Position numbers and translations under genes: made by a program
Part shown: positions 7,182 through 12,930 of the stretch, in pieces
Numbering within the stretch: position 1 is the first letter of the stretch
How the letters are laid out: each line of letters opens with the position of its first letter
Source: Vulcanimicrobiota bacterium
GTDB taxonomy: Bacteria; Vulcanimicrobiota; Vulcanimicrobiia; Vulcanimicrobiales; Vulcanimicrobiaceae
Assembly: GCA_019233165.1 (NCBI GenBank)
Contig: JAFAMS010000187.1
Location: forward strand, 1 to 13,735
Direction: 5' to 3'
DNA length: 13,735 bases
The notes under the pieces: generated by a model
The model's database searches: none
The model's input: only the letters and a program-made list of their open reading frames with translations
What the model was told of the DNA's origin: nothing

Positions 7182-8230
7182 TTCGCGATGATCTCCGGCG
7201 TCTTGGCTTCCTGTTCTTCGACACGAACGGTGCTCCACCGCAGCCGGTCGAGCGGGACGTTGTTCGGGGGCGGGACGTCGGCGCGCATTGGATACTGAAA
7301 CGTCTGCGTGCAGACCGCCGAGAATTCTTTCGAATAATAGAAGTTTGCCAACAGGCGCGCGGCGTTCGGATGTGGCGCGTCCTTCATTACGGTAAACGGA
7401 CTTACGATGAGAACTGCGCCGTCGTCCGGCCACTGGATCTCGATCGGATTCCCTTCGGCCTTGCGCTGCGACGCAAGCTCGAAGACACCGCACCCGACTT
7501 GCCGTTCGCCGGCGACGACGTCGGTAACCACGTCGAAGATCGAGCGGCCGATTTTCGGCTCGTTCGCCGCGAGCTTCCCGCAGTAGGCGTCCCATCCGTA
7601 CCGGTCGCTCATCGTGATCGTCCAGTTCGCGACGAAACCGCTGAACCCGGGATGGCCAAGCGAGATCTGCCCTTTCCACTTGGGATCCAAGAGGTCGAGC
7701 CACTTGCGCGGCTGGCTTCCGCGCAGTTTGGGAGCGTAGTCGATCGCCACCAGTGAAAAGCAGCCGAGGTGGTAGGTGTTGTCGGGATCGAGCGTGCGAA
7801 ATTGGCGATACGTGAAGCGTTGATCGGGCGGAACGTACGGCGCCAGGACGTTCTGCGACTTCCATTTGGTGAAATGCGATACTTCGCTCGTCGAGACGAC
7901 GTCGGCGGCGTGAACTCCCGCCGCAAGATCGTTGTTCACGCGCTGGAAGACCACTTGCGCCGTCTGACGGAACAGCAAGCAGGTGACGCCGGGATACTTC
8001 TTTTGGAACGCGTCGCGCAACGCTTCGGCGGTCGTCTGCGGGTACGGCGACGTGTACCAGGCGACGCTTCCTTCTTTTTTCGCCGCCTCGTAGAGCTTCG
8101 CGACCTCGTCCTCGGCGAGCGCCGGGACGCCGAGCGCGCCGGCGGCGAGCGCGCCTCCGACGAAGCGCCCGCGGGTCGTCGCTAGAGCCGGAACGCCTCG
8201 GGACTCGGCCGAAGCGGACGCAGCAGCCAC
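7157..8230 (-). CDS. periplasmic ABC substrate-binding protein, iron(III)/AfuA-like family
   Basis: This extracellular solute-binding protein of the type II periplasmic fold has about 357 residues from the GTG at 8230. A Tat-like or Sec signal is visible: TTRGRFVGG followed by an alanine/glycine-rich hydrophobic stretch and a likely cleavage at PALA-EDE (about residue 39). Mature features include LYEAAKKEGSVAWYTSPYPQ, a hallmark of the iron(III)-transport binding-protein family, then FQKKYPGV, WKGQISLGHPGF and a C-terminal FTVMKDAPHPNAARLLANFY. Members bind iron but also organic anions such as phosphonates, so in this operon sulfoacetate or another sulfonate is a reasonable ligand. That is inference. 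The start is uncertain: the frame runs on upstream without a stop, overlapping the molybdoenzyme gene. GTG 8230 (overlap 49 bases), TTG 8233 or ATG 8290 are all possible, and none has a clear ribosome site. No permease or ATPase gene accompanies it. Confidence 0.82.
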   Translation of the reverse strand: MAAASASAESRGVPALATTRGRFVGGALAAGALGVPALAEDEVAKLYEAAKKEGSVAWYTSPYPQTTAEALRDAFQKKYPGVTCLLFRQTAQVVFQRVNNDLAAGVHAADVVSTSEVSHFTKWKSQNVLAPYVPPDQRFTYRQFRTLDPDNTYHLGCFSLVAIDYAPKLRGSQPRKWLDLLDPKWKGQISLGHPGFSGFVANWTITMSDRYGWDAYCGKLAANEPKIGRSIFDVVTDVVAGERQVGCGVFELASQRKAEGNPIEIQWPDDGAVLIVSPFTVMKDAPHPNAARLLANFYYSKEFSAVCTQTFQYPMRADVPPPNNVPLDRLRWSTVRVEEQEAKTPEIIAKWRATFGV

Positions 8231-10941
8231 CAAGGCCGGCGGGTTCCGTTCGGCGAGCTCGTTTTTGCCGGGCGCGTCATCGCCAACCATCGCCGGTAAG
8301 CTTCGCGACTCCTCGCCGCGTCGACCTTGATATCGCCGTAGGCGTCTCCGGCCTCCGCGCGCGCGACCGTCACGGCTTGGTGCCAGCAATGCATCCCGGA
8401 GATTGGGTCGGGGTGCACCGGGAACGTCAAGTTTTGGTGAACGCCGGCATCGCGCCACCAAATCCGCTGCGTGTCGGGATCGCTCGACGGATACGGCGCG
8501 ACGCCGCTTTTTCTCGTGACCGTCCAGTCGTCGCCGCTCTGCTCAAGGCCGACGGTCGCCATGAGCTGGCGTTGTCCGTTCTCGTCGAGCTTCCAGCGAC
8601 CCATGTGATGGCTGCACGCGACGACGCCGGGTTTGATCCCTTCGGTCACCCACGCCCGCACGACGAAATAGCCGATCTCGGTCGTCACGCGGACGAGCTC
8701 CCCAGTTTCGAGCCCCGCAAGCCGCGCGGCATCCTGCGGGTGGATCCAAAGGGGGTTCGTGTGCGCCAACTCGTCGAGCCACTTTGCATTGGCGCTGCGC
8801 GTATGGATCTGCGTCGGCAGCCGGAAGATCGGATTGAGGACCATTTGCCCGGGCGCGAGCTTCTCGGGATGGACGTGACTCTTGATGTACGCAGGGATCG
8901 CGTGCTCGCGCCATCCCCACGCGGCGAGCGTTCGCGAATAGAACTCGAGCTTGCCGCTCGGCGTCGGAAACCCGCGAACGATCGTCCCGTCGAGCCGCAC
9001 GCCGACCGGTCTTCGGCCCTCGGCGTCGGCATCGGGTTGCGGGAGTGGGACGACGTTCGGCCCCGCCGCTCTCGGCGCGCGCGTAAAGATGCGGCCGTAG
9101 CCGTCGACGTGCGTGTCGTCGAGCTCGCTTTGCGGTACCGGTGCTTCGTGCTGCGCCCCGATTCCGCGCGCGATCTCGAACGCTCCGTACTTGCGCATGA
9201 AGCCGAGCGGCGTTAAGCCCTCGCTGGCCGCGCGCTCGGGCAACCCGGGAACCGAGTGCGCGAAGATGTGGCCGTAGTACTCGTCGAGAGTCAGCTTCGT
9301 CCCGGGCTCACGCTCGGACTCGAAGTATTTGCGAATCCCAAGCTTGCCGTCGGGATCGATGCGCCACGAGAGCTCGATCCAGAACGCATTCTCTTCCCAC
9401 ACCTCTCCCGGAGTGTTCGCGCCGACCGGCTGGCGAAAACCGAGCCACTGCGCGTCGTGGGTTTCGTACGAATGAATGTCGTGCCGCTCGGGGCTATGAC
9501 CCATCGGCAGGACGTAGTCCGCGAAATACGCCGTTTCGCTCCAGGTCGGCGTCAACGCGACGTGCAGACCGATCTTGGCCGTATCGCGCAGCATCTCGAT
9601 CCAAGCGAACCCGTCGGGATTCGTCCAGACGGGGTTGTAGACGCGGGTGAAATAGACGTCGACTTTACCGCGCCCCTCGCGCACAAAGTGCGGGAGCAAG
9701 AACGACATCTCGTTGAACGCGAGCGGATACTCTTGCGGCCACGTCAGCTCGTTCCAGCGCTTGGGATGCGGCGGGACGTAGATCGGCTTGGGGACGAACT
9801 TATTCCAGGCGTTCGGATAGACGCCGCCCGGCGTCGCGATCGCACCCATCAGCGCGTTGAGTAAGAAGAGCGTCCGCGCGACCTGCCAACCGCCGAGGTT
9901 CCCCGACCCCGCCGAGCGCCAGTTGTGCGTCGAGAGCCGCGTCCCGGCTTTTGCGACGAGCTCGGCGACGGCACGGAGATCGCCGGCGGACAGACGCGAT
10001 TCGGCGGCCGCGTACTCGAACGTGAACTCGGCGTAGAGCTCGAGAAAGGCGCGCTCGAAGCTCTCGAACGTCCGCGGCAGCTCGGGACGCTCCGTATCGA
10101 GATACTCTTCCCAATTCCACCAGCGTTCGACGAACGCGCGATTGTAGCGCTTCGTCTCGACGAGCCAGCGCGCGATCGCAAGCATGACCGCCGCCTCGCT
10201 CCCCGGTTGCGAGGGCAGCCAGTAGTCGGCGTGCGTCGCCGTATTCGAGAGGCGAACGTCGAAGACGACGAGCTTCGCGCCGCTCGCTTTTCCTTCGATG
10301 ATGCGTTGCGCGTGCGGATTGAAATAGTGCCCGGATTCCAAATGCGCGCTGATCAGGAGGATCAGATCGGCGTTGGCGTGGTCGGGGCTGGGCCGATCGA
10401 AGCCCATCCAAAACGCGTAACCGGTCCGCGCGCCCGAGCTGCAGATGTTGGTGTGCGAGTTGTGACCGTCGATCCCCCACGCGGCGAGAACGCGTTCGGT
10501 GAACCCGTCCTCGCCGGGACGCCCGACGTGGTACATCACCTCGCGCTCGCGCTCCTCGACGATCGCGCGCCGGATCCGCGCCGCGATCTCATCGAGCGCC
10601 TCATCCCAGCTCGCGCGCGTCCATTTTCCTTCGCCGCGCGCGCCGGCGCGTTTGAGCGGGTACAGGATCCGATCGGGATCGGTCACCTGATTGAGCGTCG
10701 CGGGCCCTTTCGCGCAGTTGCGCCCTCGCGACGCCGGGTGCTCGGGATTCCCTTCGAGCTTGCGGATCGCGCCCGTCTCTTTGTCGACGTACGCGAGCAG
10801 ACCGCACGCGGACTCGCAATTGAAGCAGGTCGTCGGAACGAGACGGTAGCGCCGCTCTTCTCGTCGCGGCCAGGCCTTCGATTCGAGCTCGACCCAGTCG
10901 TCCCAGCGCTCTTTGGGAGGATAGGCGGAGAGATCGCTCAC
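8182..10941 (-). CDS. soeA: molybdopterin oxidoreductase catalytic subunit, probable sulfite dehydrogenase SoeA
   Basis: The 919-residue protein is of the DMSO-reductase superfamily. Near the N-terminus is a [4Fe-4S] motif C39-x2-C42-x3-C46-x29-C76, followed by the Molybdopterin core: HNSHTNICSSGARTGY, in which Cys167 is the likely Mo ligand, then PSPDHANADLILLISAHLES and VVFDVRLSNTATHADYWLP. The C-terminal dinucleotide-binding domain holds FPTPSGKLEFYSR, FRLPTQIHTRSANAKWL and PGVVACSHHMGRW. There is no Tat signal, so the enzyme should be cytoplasmic, as in SoeABC of phototrophic sulfur bacteria, which oxidises sulfite to sulfate and feeds the quinone pool. The start GTG (10941) overlaps the stop of the upstream electron-transfer gene as GTGA. 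Co-location with xsc, which releases sulfite, supports this role. Thiosulfate, tetrathionate or polysulfide reductases share the architecture and are the main alternatives. Confidence 0.8.
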   Translation of the reverse strand: MSDLSAYPPKERWDDWVELESKAWPRREERRYRLVPTTCFNCESACGLLAYVDKETGAIRKLEGNPEHPASRGRNCAKGPATLNQVTDPDRILYPLKRAGARGEGKWTRASWDEALDEIAARIRRAIVEEREREVMYHVGRPGEDGFTERVLAAWGIDGHNSHTNICSSGARTGYAFWMGFDRPSPDHANADLILLISAHLESGHYFNPHAQRIIEGKASGAKLVVFDVRLSNTATHADYWLPSQPGSEAAVMLAIARWLVETKRYNRAFVERWWNWEEYLDTERPELPRTFESFERAFLELYAEFTFEYAAAESRLSAGDLRAVAELVAKAGTRLSTHNWRSAGSGNLGGWQVARTLFLLNALMGAIATPGGVYPNAWNKFVPKPIYVPPHPKRWNELTWPQEYPLAFNEMSFLLPHFVREGRGKVDVYFTRVYNPVWTNPDGFAWIEMLRDTAKIGLHVALTPTWSETAYFADYVLPMGHSPERHDIHSYETHDAQWLGFRQPVGANTPGEVWEENAFWIELSWRIDPDGKLGIRKYFESEREPGTKLTLDEYYGHIFAHSVPGLPERAASEGLTPLGFMRKYGAFEIARGIGAQHEAPVPQSELDDTHVDGYGRIFTRAPRAAGPNVVPLPQPDADAEGRRPVGVRLDGTIVRGFPTPSGKLEFYSRTLAAWGWREHAIPAYIKSHVHPEKLAPGQMVLNPIFRLPTQIHTRSANAKWLDELAHTNPLWIHPQDAARLAGLETGELVRVTTEIGYFVVRAWVTEGIKPGVVACSHHMGRWKLDENGQRQLMATVGLEQSGDDWTVTRKSGVAPYPSSDPDTQRIWWRDAGVHQNLTFPVHPDPISGMHCWHQAVTVARAEAGDAYGDIKVDAARSREAYRRWLAMTRPAKTSSPNGTRRPWWLLRPLRPSPEAFRL

Positions 10942-12446
10942 GCCAGCGGCACCGATTGTCCCGCCTGAACGTACGCGTGCTCGTATAAGAAGATGCCGAC
11001 GAGCGCCGCGCCTGCGGCGACGAGCCCAAGCCAGGGCGCGAAAACGGCAACGACGAGCAACCCAACGGAGGCCCAGAACCAACCCGCATATGTGCCGCGC
11101 GTCAACGTCTGCGCCGCGAGGCGCGCGTGGGCCGTCGGATGCGCGAGCGTGAACTCGCCGAGGACGAACAGCAAGTGAACGAGCGCGCTTGCGGAGAGGA
11201 CCCACACGAGATTTCCGACCACCGTGTCGTCGAACGCAAAGGCGAGCGCGAACGGGATGAGAATCGCGCTTCCGCAGACGAGCGCCTGAACGAAGAGATG
11301 CGGCGGCAGGAGCGGATTCTGCCAAAGATCGCGGGCTTTGGCTTGCGCGAAGAGATAGCCGGTGTAGACGGCAGTCAAGATGGCGAGCGGAACGGCCGCG
11401 AGCGCAAGGTAGTGATGGAGTCCCGGCCGGTGCGCCAGACTCGCTAAAAGATGCAGGGCGAGGAGCAATCCGTAGCCTGCGATGATGAACGCGCCCTTCA
11501 CGAGCCAGCTTCGCTTCTGCGGCCGCAGGAATATCAACAGAAAACGTTCCGGGTGCTCGAGATCCCAAATCAGAATCGCTCCGGTGAGCGCAAGGAACGC
11601 GACGCTGACGAGTGGCGCAATCCAGATGACGATCGGCCCCGCCCACGGCATTCCCCCGAAGACGGCGAGCAAGATCGCGACCAGATACGCGCCTACCGCG
11701 ATGCTCTTGGTCCACGTGTAAGCGCCGACGCGCCAGTCCCACGGCGCTTTATGCGAGACGTCGTACGAAAGCAGGGCCGCCGCCGAAGAGTTTCCGCCGC
11801 CCGGATGACCCGCGCCGACTTCTTGCGGCCCATTCGGTTGAGTCGCCCATGCGAAGAGATCGCCGGGCGGCCGCCGCGCGGCGAGCGGGTCGAGTGTCGC
11901 CTGATGCGCTCCTTTATAAAAGAGCTTCGGCTTCGTCTGCTTCTCCGGCCGCCGAACCGCGACCGGGTTGCGGTTGACGAGCTGCGCGACCTTCGAGCTC
12001 GGGTCGTCGAGATCGCCGACGACGATCGCTTCGGTCGGACAGACGACGACGCATGCCGGCTGCAGACCGCCATCGACGCGATGGGCGCAAAAGTTGCATT
12101 TCTCGGCGGAGTGGTCGCGCGGGTTGATGAAGATCGCATCGTACGGACACGCCGCGATGCAGGCTTTGCATCCGATGCAAACCGATTTGTCGAAGTCGAC
12201 GATGCCGTCCGGCCGGCGGAACATCGCCGCGGTCGGGCAGGCCGTCACGCACGGCGCGTCGTCGCACTGATTGCACCGCGTCACTTGAAACGCGCGGCGC
12301 ACCGCCGGGAACGTTCCGACGTCGACCGACTTTACATACGTCCGCGTCACCGAAAGCGGGACGTCGTTCTCCGACTTGCAGGCGGTCGTGCACGCGTGAC
12401 ACCCGACGCAGCGGGTGTGGTCGATGACCTTCGCGTAACGCGTCAG
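10938..12446 (-). CDS. fused four-cluster ferredoxin and NrfD-type membrane anchor (SoeB-SoeC fusion)
   Basis: A single 502-residue chain joins two subunits that are normally separate. Residues 1-140 are a DmsB/SoeB-type ferredoxin with sixteen cysteines in four [4Fe-4S] sites: C13/16/19/23, C58/61/66/70, C90/93/96/100 and C117/120/132/136. After a Gly/Pro-rich linker (about 170-240) comes an NrfD/PsrC-like integral membrane domain with about eight helices, roughly 248-268, 271-294, 317-338, 345-366, 384-405, 411-430, 455-474 and 475-491. It includes the family motif LIWDLEHPERF (292-302). It should carry electrons from the molybdoenzyme to quinone. The only usable start at the right place is CTG 12446: it aligns with the first Met of DmsB-like proteins, has GGAGGAG five bases upstream and overlaps the preceding stop as CTGA. 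The in-frame GTG 12548 would add an arginine-rich, non-family extension lying inside the preceding gene. Confidence 0.85.
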   Translation of the reverse strand: MTRYAKVIDHTRCVGCHACTTACKSENDVPLSVTRTYVKSVDVGTFPAVRRAFQVTRCNQCDDAPCVTACPTAAMFRRPDGIVDFDKSVCIGCKACIAACPYDAIFINPRDHSAEKCNFCAHRVDGGLQPACVVVCPTEAIVVGDLDDPSSKVAQLVNRNPVAVRRPEKQTKPKLFYKGAHQATLDPLAARRPPGDLFAWATQPNGPQEVGAGHPGGGNSSAAALLSYDVSHKAPWDWRVGAYTWTKSIAVGAYLVAILLAVFGGMPWAGPIVIWIAPLVSVAFLALTGAILIWDLEHPERFLLIFLRPQKRSWLVKGAFIIAGYGLLLALHLLASLAHRPGLHHYLALAAVPLAILTAVYTGYLFAQAKARDLWQNPLLPPHLFVQALVCGSAILIPFALAFAFDDTVVGNLVWVLSASALVHLLFVLGEFTLAHPTAHARLAAQTLTRGTYAGWFWASVGLLVVAVFAPWLGLVAAGAALVGIFLYEHAYVQAGQSVPLA

Positions 12447-12712
12447 GCCGACTCCTCCGGAGGCTGCACGCGCTTGCGAACGGCGCGCACGAGCTCGAGG
12501 ACGGACGCTTGATCGATCTGGGCCGCCGCGACGCCGGCTAGGTAGCACGCAAGCGGCGCAAACTTCCGTTCGCGCGAGTGCGCGACGATGCTCGCGAAGA
12601 GCAGCAGCTCGTCGGAGAGCTCCGGGTCGAGCGTCGGCTTCTCGATCTCGGCGCCGCGCTCGTGCGCGACGGTGACGAACTCGTCGCCAAGCTCCTCAAA
12701 AAACGGGTTCAT
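12443..12712 (-). CDS. small DUF6457-like protein
   Basis: This 89-residue soluble protein has no signal peptide, membrane helix or cysteine motif; it contains only one cysteine. Its core VAHSRERKFAPLACYLAGVAAAQ (43-65) resembles the conserved VAH-x-ERK-x-APL-x-x-x-L-x-G-x-AAG pattern I associate with DUF6457, small helical proteins often found beside molybdenum-cofactor or molybdoenzyme genes. This recall is not checked by a search. The chosen ATG (12712) has AAAGG upstream at suitable spacing. A longer frame reaching 12790 would run into the tRNA gene and is rejected. It is the first gene of the operon, and its end overlaps the start of the ferredoxin-anchor gene, with that gene's ribosome site inside its last codons. 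A role in maturation or insertion of the molybdoenzyme is a reasonable guess only. Confidence 0.75.
   Translation of the reverse strand: MNPFFEELGDEFVTVAHERGAEIEKPTLDPELSDELLLFASIVAHSRERKFAPLACYLAGVAAAQIDQASVLELVRAVRKRVQPPEESA
12444..12458 (-). promoter_or_regulatory. strong ribosome binding site and CTG start of the ferredoxin-anchor gene
   Basis: On the minus strand GGAGGAG (12458-12452) is followed by a five-base spacer and CTG (12446-12444), whose last two bases begin the TGA of the upstream small gene. No ATG, GTG or TTG occurs in this frame between 12548 and the first cluster cysteine codon, so this site decides the start. Confidence 0.65.
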
Positions 12713-12750
12713 GCAACGCCTTTCTTGATGCACGAAGACGTACCTCGGCG

Positions 12751-12757
12751 AAAAAAA
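12751..12757 (-). terminator. T-tract immediately after tRNA-Phe
   Basis: Seven consecutive T residues on the minus strand directly follow the encoded CCA end of the tRNA. The only hairpin in front is the tRNA itself, so this is not a standard intrinsic terminator. It may end the tRNA transcript or serve as a processing site. The operon start lies only 38 bases beyond it. Confidence 0.35.
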
Positions 12758-12833
12758 TGGTGCCGAGACCCGGAATTGAACCGGGGACACCGCGCTTTTC
12801 AGGCGCGTGCTCTACCAACTGAGCTATCTCGGC
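12758..12833 (-). tRNA. tRNA-Phe (GAA anticodon)
   Basis: The 76-nt cloverleaf is complete. The acceptor stem GCCGAGA pairs with TCTCGGC. The D arm is GCTC/GAGC with loop AGTTGGTA, the anticodon stem is CGCGC/GCGCG with loop CTGAAAA (anticodon GAA, phenylalanine), and the variable loop is GTGTC. The T arm is CCCGG/CCGGG with loop TTCAATT, and discriminator A plus CCA are encoded. All stems are fully paired. It lies 45 nt upstream of, and on the same strand as, the sulfite/sulfoacetaldehyde operon. Confidence 0.97.
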
Positions 12834-12836
12834 ACG

Positions 12837-12854
12837 GGTCGGTGGTGACCGACC
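12837..12854. repeat. perfect 7-bp inverted repeat next to the tRNA 5' end
   Basis: GGTCGGT (12837-12843) and ACCGACC (12848-12854) are perfect reverse complements around a GGTG spacer. The element lies three bases upstream of the tRNA 5' end on the minus strand, in the divergent region shared with the flavin oxidoreductase gene. It could be an operator dyad, a hairpin in the tRNA leader, or chance in GC-rich DNA. Confidence 0.5.
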
Positions 12855-12930
12855 GGCCAGGGTTCGTCGGTGCGGCCCGCTGCCCTTCCCGATAAGGGTG
12901 ACCTCCCCGAACCGGCGAACGCGGCCCTTC

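Noticed and set aside
7182..7865. Upstream extension of the acylating dehydrogenase frame
   Set aside because: It lies inside the binding-protein gene in another frame and has no ALDH similarity. GTG 7181 gives the normal family length.
10942..11742. N-terminal extension of the molybdoenzyme frame upstream of GTG 10941
   Set aside because: The extension is arginine-rich and overlaps the membrane-anchor gene. The family begins near the GTG and the GTGA overlap gives a natural start.
8182..12446. Assignment as formate dehydrogenase or arsenate/thiosulfate reductase
   Set aside because: There is no selenocysteine/Cys-His formate motif and no Tat signal, as would be expected for the periplasmic reductases. 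The xsc context favours sulfite oxidation, though thiosulfate/polysulfide chemistry is not fully excluded.
12744..12833. GCCGAG repeat at both sides of tRNA-Phe as an integration attachment site
   Set aside because: Six bases are far too short for a tRNA att duplication, and no integrase or other mobility gene is visible.
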